Shown piece by piece: positions 22,750 through 30,055 of a DNA stretch of 30,055 bases. Numbering within the stretch: position 1 is the first letter of the stretch; every line of letters begins with the position of its first letter. A model generated the notes under the pieces. It worked only from the letters and a program-made list of their open reading frames with translations. It had not been told where the DNA came from and did no database searches. The stretch is from a virus. The position numbers and the translations under genes were made by a program. The stretch lies in IMG/VR virus record IMGVR_UViG_3300032220_000468, positions 1-30,055 of that record; one strand, 5' to 3'.

Positions 22750-22754
22750 AGTAT

Positions 22755-24611
22755 ATGACCCCTAAAATAATTGAACTTATCATTCAGGACGGAGATGACG
22801 AAGCAGGGTTAGATGGTATTGCGTTGGTAGAAATGCCAGCACACGAAGCAAACTTTGAGTATTTTAATCAGGAACAAGAAACACCTTGTGAGGACGGCAA
22901 ATGTTCTCACTATATTCTTGCTGACGAACAAATACCACAAGTAATCCAAATGTTTCACGCTTACGGAGAACCACAAGGGTTTCTTGAAAAAGAAGGTTGG
23001 GAAATAACTGCGGTAAAGCCAGTTGGAAAACAAGAGTTCCAAATAATCTCTAATCCCAATTTACCATCAGCACAGGACACTCCTGATGTTAGATTTAGAT
23101 ACAAGTATGTAGGCCCAAAAGATGACTTAAACAGAACATTCTGTGCTGAAATGATGGATGCTCGTAGAGTATTCCGTATTGAAGACATTATGGAAATGAG
23201 TAATCGTTCAGTAAATGAAGTTGGGCCTGATGGTTATGATATTTTTACTTGGAGGGGTTCGTATAACTGTCGTCATAGATGGGTTCAACTTGTGTATCAA
23301 AGAACAGGTAGAATTGTAAATAACGATAAAGTTGATACAGGTGTTGAAGATGAAGACAATATGCCAGGGCCTGATACAAGAACAACTGCTACAATCGCTG
23401 CGGGTAATACCCCACCGAGAGTAGGCTTCGCAGCATCAAATCCTGATGTTAGTGCGTTGTCCCCTTATGTAGAACAAATCAAAAAGCCAGTTAAAAAACC
23501 TGTCCTTGCTTCATTACCTCTTTTTGAGAAACAAGAAGACGCTGAAGCAATCGCTATGTTGATTGGTTGTGAAGGTTCCCACGAACATTCTTACGGAGAC
23601 AAGAAATTATTTATGCCTTGTAAGGCTCATCCTAAAGACCAAACAAGTTATATCACAGACGAAGATGAAGACCCTGATGATGTGGGTGGTAGTGATAATC
23701 CTATGGAAAATTATAGTTTAGAGGACGCTTGTTGGCCTGGCTATGAGGCTATAGGTCTCAAGGATAATGGAGACCCTAATTGTGTCCCTGAAAAGATGGC
23801 AATTGAGATGATGAAGGAAGAGTTCCAATCTTACGATGACTACCCATCATCAGTTAAAGGTAATGCTTGTAAAGCCATCAAGTGGAAAGAAGAATATGGA
23901 GACGAAGTTAAAGGTATGACCCAAGTAGGTTGGATTAGAGCCAATCAATTATGTAAGGGTGAGAAGATAAGTGAAGAAACAATTGCCAGAATGTCTGGTT
24001 TCCAAAGACATAAAAAGAATAGCGAAGTAGCACCTGAATACAAGGATACGCCTTGGAAAGATAAGGGTTATGTTGCTTGGTTAGGATGGGGTGGAACAAC
24101 AGGAATAAATTGGGCAGCAGACAAATTACAATCCATTAGAAACGAGATGAGTTTTTCAGTATTTTCTGTGGAGGAAAGAATGGTTGTAGGAGCTGCGATG
24201 GTTCCTGATAAAATGATTATTAGAAGAAATGAAATAACGGGTGAAATATACTATGTGTATTTTACAGCCGAGACAATAAAGAAACTTCAACAAAAGTTTA
24301 TGATTGAAAAATTATTAGACAAAACAAATGTTGAGCACGGACGAAAGTTTCTAAACGGAGTATCTGTGGTTGAAAGTTGGATAGTTGATGACCCAGAACA
24401 CGATAAACAACAAGTATTCGGTATGTCTTATCCAAAAGGAACCTGGATGTGTTCTATGAAGATAGAGGACGACGCCATTTGGCAAAAAATCAAAGAAGGT
24501 AAGTTGAATGGATATTCCGTTCAAGGATACTTTTTAGAGAAAGCCAAGTTCAATACAGACAACATTAAAATACTTGGTGAAATCAAAGACATCCTAAAAC
24601 AAACACTATGA
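22755..24611 (+). CDS. Three-domain head protein with XkdF-like prohead protease
   Basis: This 618-residue protein is a fusion. Residues about 113-182 (FRYKYVGPKDDLNRTFCAEM, then MEMSNRSVNE, then GSYNCRHRWV) resemble the Mu-gpF/SPP1-gp7 C-terminal region of head morphogenesis proteins. Residues about 318-460 (SLEDACWPGYEAIG, SVKGNACKAIKWKEEYG, GWIRANQLCKGE, AWLGWGGTTGINWAADKL) resemble a head-associated domain often linked to proteases. Residues about 466-597 are XkdF-like serine protease: VFSVEERMVVGAAMVPDKMI, then NVEHGR with candidate His-528 and NGYSVQGYF with candidate Ser-588. The protease would mature the scaffold or capsid. It overlaps the scaffold gene by four bases (ATGA). A GATATTTATTAGTA promoter element lies directly upstream. 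Confidence 0.78.
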   Translation: MTPKIIELIIQDGDDEAGLDGIALVEMPAHEANFEYFNQEQETPCEDGKCSHYILADEQIPQVIQMFHAYGEPQGFLEKEGWEITAVKPVGKQEFQIISNPNLPSAQDTPDVRFRYKYVGPKDDLNRTFCAEMMDARRVFRIEDIMEMSNRSVNEVGPDGYDIFTWRGSYNCRHRWVQLVYQRTGRIVNNDKVDTGVEDEDNMPGPDTRTTATIAAGNTPPRVGFAASNPDVSALSPYVEQIKKPVKKPVLASLPLFEKQEDAEAIAMLIGCEGSHEHSYGDKKLFMPCKAHPKDQTSYITDEDEDPDDVGGSDNPMENYSLEDACWPGYEAIGLKDNGDPNCVPEKMAIEMMKEEFQSYDDYPSSVKGNACKAIKWKEEYGDEVKGMTQVGWIRANQLCKGEKISEETIARMSGFQRHKKNSEVAPEYKDTPWKDKGYVAWLGWGGTTGINWAADKLQSIRNEMSFSVFSVEERMVVGAAMVPDKMIIRRNEITGEIYYVYFTAETIKKLQQKFMIEKLLDKTNVEHGRKFLNGVSVVESWIVDDPEHDKQQVFGMSYPKGTWMCSMKIEDDAIWQKIKEGKLNGYSVQGYFLEKAKFNTDNIKILGEIKDILKQTL

Positions 24612-25387
24612 ATTACCAAGACGCTATAAGAAAAATCAATAAACTACTTGGCTTGTATAAGTTCAACTCGTATAAAATCAAAGAAAATGGTAATGAAATC
24701 ATTACTGAAGGTGATTTATCGGTGGGAGAACCTATTTATATCATAAATAAAGACGGACAAATCCCAGCACCTGATGGTGAGTTTGAGTTAGATGATACAA
24801 CCAAAATAACAATCAAGGACGGAGTAGTCCAAAAAATAAATTACGACAATATGGAACAAAAACAAAACTTCGTAGAAGCTATGTTAAAAGATGGCACAGT
24901 AGTAAAATCCCCAACATTTGATGTCGGTGAGGAAGTTAAAATTGTTAGTCCTGATGGAGCAGAACAACCAGCACCCGATGGTGAGCACGAGTTAAAACTC
25001 AAAGACACAGAAGGTAAGGAAGTGCTAATCAAGATTATCACTAAAGACGGAAAAATCACCGAGAGAGAAAATGTTGAACTCTCACAACCAGATATGGAAG
25101 AAGTTGAAGAAGAGATGGGAATGACTACACCAGGTCTATCTCAAGGCAACGACAATATGGAAGGTTTCAAGAAAGAAATTATGGCTGTGTTAGGCGAAAT
25201 CAAAGACAAGATTGACGCTGTAGTAGCAGACCAAGAAGAAATGAAAAAGAAGGTCTCCAAGTTCGCTAAAGAACCAGCGGGAGAACCTTTAAGAATGGCT
25301 AAAAACCAAATACAAACTGAATTAAACCAAGCGAAGGATGATTACATCTCTCAATTAGTTTCTATCAGGCAAGGTTCTAAAAAATAA
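24608..25387 (+). CDS. Scaffolding-like protein with tandem internal repeat
   Basis: This 259-residue, strongly acidic protein has two repeats. One has VGEPIYIINKDG and PAPDGEFEL (about 33-75); the other has VGEEVKIVSPDG and PAPDGEHEL (about 95-150). A helical C-terminal half follows (GFKKEIMAVLGEIKDKIDAV, then EEMKKKVSKF), ending in a basic tail. Its acidic helical nature and position between the protease and the major capsid gene fit a scaffold degraded by the protease. The PAPDGE repeats look like small beta modules and may hold the capsid protein or be a decoration. It starts by ATGA overlap. Confidence 0.68.
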   Translation: MNYQDAIRKINKLLGLYKFNSYKIKENGNEIITEGDLSVGEPIYIINKDGQIPAPDGEFELDDTTKITIKDGVVQKINYDNMEQKQNFVEAMLKDGTVVKSPTFDVGEEVKIVSPDGAEQPAPDGEHELKLKDTEGKEVLIKIITKDGKITERENVELSQPDMEEVEEEMGMTTPGLSQGNDNMEGFKKEIMAVLGEIKDKIDAVVADQEEMKKKVSKFAKEPAGEPLRMAKNQIQTELNQAKDDYISQLVSIRQGSKK

Positions 25388-25417
25388 AATAAATTAAAAA
25401 AACAAAAATTAAAAGTT
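25388..25417 (+). promoter_or_regulatory. A-rich leader of the major capsid gene
   Basis: The 30 bases before the ATG at 25418 are almost all A and T and include AAAAATTAAAAGTTATG, with no Shine-Dalgarno motif. The gene at 26405 has a closely similar leader. Such A-rich leaders support strong translation in Bacteroidota. Confidence 0.5.
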
Positions 25418-26362
25418 ATGGCAAACAAAAAATACGACTTCAATTTTAATTTATCATCTTTATCTACTTACACAGATGAAGTTGGTGGTGAATTGATTAG
25501 ACGCGCAATTTTGGAAAGCGAAACAATTAAGCTGATTAAGGTTCAACCTGGGGTGAAGGGGAGCCAAGCGATAAATCTGCTTAACTCAAATCTTGAAGTT
25601 CAAGATGGAACGTGCGGATGGTCTCCCAGCGGAAGCACCATTTACACACAAAGAGACATCACAGTATGTCAGTATAAAGTAAATGAAACATTATGTCCTG
25701 CGGACTTAAACAACTACTGGTTAGGTCAATTACTAACTCCTGGTTCTACACCAGAGACAGTTCCTTTTGAGCAGCAAATCAGCGAATTGAAGGTGGCACA
25801 GATTTCACAATATGTAGAAAACCAAATCTGGGGTGCTTCTTCAGCGACAACTTGTTTTTCAGGTTTCAAGGAATTAGTGGCACAACAAGGAACAGGAACT
25901 ACAACGGTGACTGGCGGTATTGTAGTGACTGGGCAAACAGCAATTACTTCAACTACAGCATTAGCTCAAATTGATAATTTAATTGAAGCAATCCCTGATG
26001 ATGTTGTAAATAGAACTGACTGGGTTGTGTTTATGTCTCACGCAAACTATAGAAAATATTTAATCAACTATAGAACAGCAAACTACTACCACTTCAATCC
26101 TGAAGGGTCTTATGAAGAGTTCAAGACATTCCATCCCGCAACAAATATATTGGTTCATCCAGTAGGGGGGTTATTGAATAGCAATCTTGTAGTATTGATG
26201 AACGCAGGCTACGCAGTGGCAGGAGTTGATTTAATGAGCGATATGGATACATTAAAAATGTTCTACAGCGTTGATTTTGACGAGGTAAGATTGAGAAGTA
26301 ATTTCAAGATAGGCGTTCAGCTTGCTTGGCCTAACTTCGTAATCACGAACGGCTTAACATAA
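25418..26362 (+). CDS. Major capsid protein
   Basis: This 314-residue protein is of the HK97-like capsid type, inferred from position after the protease and scaffold and from its general pattern. An N-terminal helix (TYTDEVGGELIRRAILESET) is followed by beta-rich SQAINLLNSNLEVQDGTCGW. Then come YCHFNPEGSYEEFKTFHP-like loops (residues YYHFNPEGSYEEFKTFHPAT here) and a closing DEVRLRSNFKIGVQLAWPNF strand. The length is usual for the family. The A-rich leader suggests high expression. I see no cleavage site that can be assigned with confidence. Confidence 0.82.
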   Translation: MANKKYDFNFNLSSLSTYTDEVGGELIRRAILESETIKLIKVQPGVKGSQAINLLNSNLEVQDGTCGWSPSGSTIYTQRDITVCQYKVNETLCPADLNNYWLGQLLTPGSTPETVPFEQQISELKVAQISQYVENQIWGASSATTCFSGFKELVAQQGTGTTTVTGGIVVTGQTAITSTTALAQIDNLIEAIPDDVVNRTDWVVFMSHANYRKYLINYRTANYYHFNPEGSYEEFKTFHPATNILVHPVGGLLNSNLVVLMNAGYAVAGVDLMSDMDTLKMFYSVDFDEVRLRSNFKIGVQLAWPNFVITNGLT

Positions 26363-26379
26363 ATAAACGGACTTGAAAA

Positions 26380-26392
26380 GTCAAAAAATTAA
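26380..26392 (+). other. Small hairpin between capsid and next gene
   Basis: GACTT-GAA-AAGTC (26380-26392) can form a five-pair hairpin followed by AAAAAATT. It is too short to be a firm terminator; it may modestly stabilise the capsid mRNA or reduce readthrough. Confidence 0.3.
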
Positions 26393-26404
26393 AAAACAAA
26401 AGTT

Positions 26405-26950
26405 ATGAGTTTTTCATCTTGTTTTACGAGTAGTAATATATGTAAAGGTTGTAGGGACGCAGTAGGTGGTATTAAATCCGCCTATGTAGTTGCTGGTTGC
26501 GTGACTGGCATTACAGAAAACGCAGACCAAGAAATCCTTACTGTAGGCGCTACAGGTGGAACTGTATATCAGTTCCAAGTTGAAAAGAATACATCAAACT
26601 TTGTTGAGACAATCCAAGCGAGTTTAGAAAATGGAACCGTGGTAGTAAATCAAATTGTAAATCTTGTTTTCTTGAAATTACAACAATCTACACGAAACCA
26701 AATTAAACTCTTGGCTCAAAATACCAACTTAAAGGTATTTGTTGAGACAAATGAAGGTGATATTTTTTATTTAGGCGAAGATTTTGGTCTCGCTTTACAA
26801 ACATCAACAGCTGAAACTGGAACTGCTTTCGCAGACAGATACGGATATACTGTTGTATTAGAGGGATTTGAGAAATATATGGCTAAAAAATTAGCTGGTT
26901 CTTTACAATCTACTTTAGTAGGACTTTCTTTATCAAGTTGTCCTTGTTAA
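26405..26950 (+). CDS. Major tail (tube) protein, putative
   Basis: This 181-residue protein follows the capsid gene. It opens with Cys-containing SSCFTSSNICKGCRDAVGG. It then shows the beta pattern of tail-tube folds: VEKNTSNFVETIQASLENGT, VVNQIVNLVFLKLQQSTRNQ, LKVFVETNEGDIFYLGEDFG, and a closing ADRYGYTVVLEGFEKYM. The last of these corresponds to the YT.T..G.E ending of many tube proteins. The family is inferred from layout. An alternative is a capsid decoration protein. It ends in CPC, giving several Cys that could form disulfides. The leader matches that of the capsid gene, suggesting it is also made in large amounts. Confidence 0.5.
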   Translation: MSFSSCFTSSNICKGCRDAVGGIKSAYVVAGCVTGITENADQEILTVGATGGTVYQFQVEKNTSNFVETIQASLENGTVVVNQIVNLVFLKLQQSTRNQIKLLAQNTNLKVFVETNEGDIFYLGEDFGLALQTSTAETGTAFADRYGYTVVLEGFEKYMAKKLAGSLQSTLVGLSLSSCPC

Positions 26951-26958
26951 AAATAATA

Positions 26959-26988
26959 AAGGGAATGTTCCACGCGGAGCATTCCCTT
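26959..26988 (+). terminator. Rho-independent-type terminator after the head genes
   Basis: A perfect 13-pair stem (one GU) joins 26959-26971 to 26976-26988 around a four-base ACGC loop. This is the strongest hairpin in the window. It is followed by ATTTAGCC and not by a long U-run. It separates the head genes from the adhesin genes and probably ends or dampens capsid transcription. Confidence 0.72.
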
Positions 26989-27008
26989 ATTTAGCCACTC
27001 AAAAAATT

Positions 27009-28307
27009 ATGGGTAAAAATATAGACAAAAGAGTATGGGGAGTTTTAGGAAAACAACAAACCTATTATTCACCACAGAAACAAGTTGAAGGTAAAACTAA
27101 AACTCCGTTGAATGCTAATGCGTTTGATAGTTGGGATGTGAAGAGGTCAAGGTTCAAGCGTATTGATGGATATAATGTTAGTGATGCCGCACAACAAGGA
27201 GGAGTAGTTCCACAAGTTGCCAATATCACTCCCACTCCCACTCCTACTATTACTCAAACTAGCACTCCAACTAACACCCCTACTCCAAGTTTTACTCCTA
27301 CACAAACACAGACCAACACACCCACACCGACATCTACACCTGAAATTGATTGTATATGGAGTTTAACAGATGAGTTATGGGAAAATAATAGTAATCTTTG
27401 GAATGTATGCCAACCAGTAATTACGCCCACACCTACTAACACACAAACAAACACATCCACTCCTACTAACACACAAACAAACACATCCACTCCTACTAAC
27501 ACACCTACTCCTTCTACAACACCACCAGCAAGTGGAACAAGTGAAGCACAAACTTATTTAAGAGCCGTAGTTGATGCTGGTGGCACAGGCATTACTTCAA
27601 CAGTATCAGCCGCAACAATAACATTATTTACATCATTAGTTTCTAATAATTTATGGGACAAACTTATTGCCTTCTATCCTATCTTGGGTGGTAATAGTTC
27701 AGGTTGTAAGTTTAATGGTAAAAACCCTGTTGATACAAACGCAGGATATAGATTAGTATTTAATGGTGGTTGGACTTTTAACTCATTAGGTGCTACTTCT
27801 AATGGAACAAATGCTTATGCTAATACATTCTTATCAGCCTCAACAATTACTCCATTAAACTCACAACACTTAAGCCTTTATATGGCTAATAATAGTGTTC
27901 CTTCTGGAGTAAGTAGGAGTTTTGGTGGAGCAAATGGTGGTGGTGGTTTATTTAGTATTGGGATACAATCAACATCATACTATTATTGGGGTGCGAGTGA
28001 TAATGGGCAGTCAAGTTTTTCAACAGCCAATAGTCAGGGTAATCTTTTAACAACCGCCAACTCAACATCATCAAGTTTATTGTATAGAAATGGAACTCAA
28101 ATATTTACCACAGTAAATGATAATGGAAAGTCAATACCATATTCAGTTTATATTGGAGCATATAATAATGCGGGGACACCAGCACAATATTACGCTAATC
28201 AATATAGATTTTCAACAATAGGGTATGGTTTATCAGCAGCACAAGTATCAACATTATCAACAATCATAAACACTTTCCAAACAACATTATCAAGAAACAC
28301 ATATTAG
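27009..28307 (+). CDS. Thr-Pro-repeat adhesin with C-terminal LamG-like domain
   Basis: This 432-residue protein has a unique N-terminus of about 74 residues (DKRVWGVLGKQQTYYSPQ, then FDSWDVKRSRFKRIDGYN), presumably the attachment to the particle. A Thr-Pro tract (about 75-111) follows, then a 27-residue Cys/Trp insert (EIDCIWSLTDELWENNSNLW), a second tract (about 138-174) and a C-terminal domain of about 255 residues. That domain has YLRAVVDAGGTG, then the FNGKNPVDTNAGYRLVFNGG and SIGIQSTSYYYWGASDNGQS segments of a LamG-like jelly roll. It shares architecture with the junction-spanning gene, suggesting paralogous adhesins. The tract contains an exact 30-base tandem repeat (27432-27491). Confidence 0.72.
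   Translation: MGKNIDKRVWGVLGKQQTYYSPQKQVEGKTKTPLNANAFDSWDVKRSRFKRIDGYNVSDAAQQGGVVPQVANITPTPTPTITQTSTPTNTPTPSFTPTQTQTNTPTPTSTPEIDCIWSLTDELWENNSNLWNVCQPVITPTPTNTQTNTSTPTNTQTNTSTPTNTPTPSTTPPASGTSEAQTYLRAVVDAGGTGITSTVSAATITLFTSLVSNNLWDKLIAFYPILGGNSSGCKFNGKNPVDTNAGYRLVFNGGWTFNSLGATSNGTNAYANTFLSASTITPLNSQHLSLYMANNSVPSGVSRSFGGANGGGGLFSIGIQSTSYYYWGASDNGQSSFSTANSQGNLLTTANSTSSSLLYRNGTQIFTTVNDNGKSIPYSVYIGAYNNAGTPAQYYANQYRFSTIGYGLSAAQVSTLSTIINTFQTTLSRNTY
27432..27504 (+). repeat. Exact 30-base tandem repeat in a Thr-Pro tract
   Basis: A 30-base unit (27432-27461, 27462-27491) encoding PTNTQTNTST is repeated exactly, with a further 13 bases of a third copy (27492-27504). Exact identity, unlike the diverged tracts elsewhere, points to a recent duplication by slippage or recombination. 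Confidence 0.85.
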
Positions 28308-28308
28308 T

Positions 28309-28548
28309 ATGGCAGAATTAGTAGCGATTTTAACAATCAATCAAAAGGATAGTTTGGTAGGACAATTAGTTTGTCCTGATGTTTATTTTAATCCAACATT
28401 AGATGTAAATGAGAATTGGTTTATATCACAAGAAGAAATAAATACTTCAATCTATCCAGAACACGATTGGATTAAAGATTTAACCTTATCGGTATATGCT
28501 GGGCCTTATGTCCCACCTCAACCAATATCAGGTTCAACAATAAATTAA
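28309..28548 (+). CDS. Small conserved-looking phage protein, 79 residues
   Basis: The 79 residues begin MAELVAILTINQKDSLVGQL and continue with CPDVYFNPTLDVNENWFISQ and a Pro-rich end. The first half resembles small proteins I have seen among Bacteroidota phage structural genes (the LVAILT...Q.LVGQL...YFNP pattern). The function is unknown. It starts one base after the previous stop, inside the adhesin cluster, so it may be a fibre-associated factor or chaperone. Confidence 0.58.
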   Translation: MAELVAILTINQKDSLVGQLVCPDVYFNPTLDVNENWFISQEEINTSIYPEHDWIKDLTLSVYAGPYVPPQPISGSTIN

Positions 28549-28565
28549 AACAAAAAAATAACTAT

Positions 28566-29351
28566 ATGTCTAATTTAACAGGACAACAAATCAATCAAAC
28601 ATATCCAGGTTTATTAAACTTGGCAACATCAACAACAGGTATAACAGAAAACTTACAAGCCATCCAAGACGGATTAGGTAATAATACAGGACTTCGTATT
28701 ACTGAAAATCAATTAGAAGTTCCAAACATACAAGGTTTCGTTCCGTTAAAGGGACAATACTACGGGGCAGGTTTTTCTAACTTATCCTCAACCCAAATGG
28801 CATCAGGAACACAAAATATTATTATCGCAGCACCATTTATAGATAAGGCAGTATTTAGTTATTCCGCTTTAACCTATAACTTGATAAGTGGAACATCAAC
28901 AAGTGATACTTGTGAAGCGGCGATTTATACTTCACAAATGATAAATCCTTATGGATTATTTCCAAGTGAGCCCATCATTTCTGGACTAACAATTACAACA
29001 ACTGGTTCAACAGGACAAAAAACAGTTGTATTTCCATCAAATATATCTATGAGTGGATATGGTGGAGGACTATATTGGGTTGTATTCAAGGTTTCTAATG
29101 GTGGGGTTCAACCAACAGTTAGATTTGGTGCTGGTGCGTTAGCAAATATACAAGGACAATACGGAATGTTCCAAACACTAACTACTAACCAATATAGTAA
29201 TACTTTAAGAATACAACCTTCGTGGCAGGTATTTTCAGGTCAAACAACCTTTGATAATCCTTTTGGAACTGATTTAGTATCAAAACAATCAACAACATCA
29301 TCAATAGCAGGTTCTGCTTTAGGTATGATATTACACACAGTAGATGCTTAA
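28566..29351 (+). CDS. Tail fibre or structural protein, putative
   Basis: This 261-residue protein begins LTGQQINQTYPGLLNLATST and ITENLQAIQDGLGNNTGLRI, a start pattern seen in phage tail fibres and other virion proteins of Bacteroidota phages (DTY.GLL.L....TGIT..LQ...DG.GN.T). The remainder is beta-rich and Gly/Ser/Thr-rich (VFPSNISMSGYGGGLYWVVF), as expected for a trimeric fibre or surface domain. No enzyme motif is visible. It lacks the Thr-Pro tract of its neighbours. Confidence 0.62.
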   Translation: MSNLTGQQINQTYPGLLNLATSTTGITENLQAIQDGLGNNTGLRITENQLEVPNIQGFVPLKGQYYGAGFSNLSSTQMASGTQNIIIAAPFIDKAVFSYSALTYNLISGTSTSDTCEAAIYTSQMINPYGLFPSEPIISGLTITTTGSTGQKTVVFPSNISMSGYGGGLYWVVFKVSNGGVQPTVRFGAGALANIQGQYGMFQTLTTNQYSNTLRIQPSWQVFSGQTTFDNPFGTDLVSKQSTTSSIAGSALGMILHTVDA

Positions 29352-29352
29352 T

Positions 29353-29427
29353 ATGAATATACTTTTCATATTGATTGACGATAAACTTGACGCACATTAC
29401 ATAATCAGCGAGAATGCTAATAATTAG
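29353..29427 (+). CDS. Possible 24-residue peptide before the adhesin
   Basis: ATG 29353 to TAG 29425-29427 encodes MNILFILIDDKLDAHYIISE plus four more residues. It begins one base after the previous stop and overlaps the start of the adhesin at 29414 by 14 bases, so it could couple translation of that gene. It is too short to judge and may be chance. Confidence 0.28.
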   Translation: MNILFILIDDKLDAHYIISENANN

Positions 29428-30055
29428 AAAAAATGTTGTAAATAATTTAATAGCGACTGTGTCTATGAATAAGACGCTGCCTAACCCTTATTATCTTTTT
29501 TCATTCCAACACATAGCATCAAAGGAGAGAATAAGTTTTATCCCTCAAGTTATTACAAGTAATGTTAGATACGATAAGTTTAGATTTGTTGAAGCTCCAA
29601 CGACTAATTTATCTGCGACACCACCTGAAGTTTATTTTGAGTATTTGGGTCAAATGTATTATTCCATCTATGAGCAGGTGTCTCCTACCAATACAAATAT
29701 AGATTTAGCCTACAACAAATTAGAGAGTGGTAGAGCTTGGTTGATTGTTGGTGATGATAATACCCAAGAATGTTTCTTTGAGCCTTACATTTCTAATGAT
29801 GAGGATTTCGCACAAGTTATTTATGTAAGTGAAGAAGAGGAAGCTTGCCAACAACCACTTACACCTAATATCACACCGACTAACACTCCAACTCCAAGTA
29901 TCACACCAACTAATACAGCCACTCCTACAAGCACTCCAACGAACACACCTACCAATACTGCTTCACCAACTATCACACCAACACAAACACAGACGAACAC
30001 ACCGACTATGACGAAAACTCCTACGAACACGCCAACCCCTTCATCTACACCACCA
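29414..30055 (+). CDS. N-terminal part of the junction-spanning Thr-Pro adhesin
   Basis: ATG 29414 begins MLIIRKNVVNNLIATVSMNK and runs open to the window end; the frame matches base 1 of the window (codon phase agrees after subtracting 29,932). The N-terminal domain of about 150 residues (LPNPYYLFSFQHIASKERIS, then YFEYLGQMYYSIYEQVSPTN, then LESGRAWLIVGDD) resembles a small beta-sandwich found at the start of structural proteins in Bacteroidota phages. A Thr-Pro tract begins near 29863 and continues at 1-128. With the part at 1-819 the full protein is about 445 residues. Confidence 0.78.
   Translation, partial: MLIIRKNVVNNLIATVSMNKTLPNPYYLFSFQHIASKERISFIPQVITSNVRYDKFRFVEAPTTNLSATPPEVYFEYLGQMYYSIYEQVSPTNTNIDLAYNKLESGRAWLIVGDDNTQECFFEPYISNDEDFAQVIYVSEEEEACQQPLTPNITPTNTPTPSITPTNTATPTSTPTNTPTNTASPTITPTQTQTNTPTMTKTPTNTPTPSSTPP
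29933..30055. repeat. Terminal direct repeat, right copy
   Basis: Identical to 1-123. When the window is circularised these 123 bases should be counted once. Confidence 0.93.

Noticed and set aside
27432-27504. CRISPR array
   Set aside because: The 30-base repeats are directly adjacent without spacers and encode an in-frame Thr-Pro linker.

Overview
The window looks like the complete genome of a small, AT-rich tailed bacteriophage. Its first and last 123 bases are identical (1-123 = 29933-30055), so it closes into a circle of 29,932 bp. The likely host is a member of the Bacteroidota. Several promoters match that phylum's TTG-N19/20-TAnnTTTG pattern, most start codons lack a Shine-Dalgarno sequence and sit behind A-rich leaders, and many proteins resemble uncultivated Bacteroidota phages. 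The tape measure protein, HK97-gp10-like neck protein and absence of sheath genes point to a siphovirus-like particle. This is inferred from sequence alone.

Layout. 29414-29932 plus 1-819 (across the junction) is one adhesin gene. 856-3429 holds the portal, a head-tail connector, a small membrane coiled-coil protein (holin candidate) and a cysteine-containing protein. 3430-8281 is the early/regulatory part: many short, mostly unrecognised genes, a zinc-finger protein, an HNH endonuclease, a sigma-factor-like protein and a HTH protein. It also has a cluster of TTGACTTTT promoters, the only two reverse-strand genes, and a structured, apparently untranslated stretch at about 3884-4178. 8438-10303 is the packaging module (small basic protein, small terminase, large terminase). 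10340-20139 is the neck/tail module: a frameshifted gene that could be a tail assembly chaperone, tail completion proteins, two large baseplate-like proteins, and two proteins with Thr-Pro repeats, one carrying a delta-60 beta-propeller. 20194-22715 is a small gene plus the tape measure. 22755-26950 is the head module: XkdF-like protease fusion, scaffold-like protein, major capsid and a tail-tube-like protein. 27009-29351 holds further adhesin or fibre genes.

How it fits together. The early genes probably run from host-type promoters. The sigma-like and HTH proteins may switch transcription to late genes, several of which start directly behind a GATATTTATTAGTA element. Five gene products share low-complexity Thr-Pro tracts that join otherwise different domains, suggesting a modular set of surface-exposed adhesins. 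I recognise no integrase, lysogeny repressor, DNA polymerase, primase, helicase, endolysin or tRNA. Replication presumably uses host enzymes, and lysis is unexplained.
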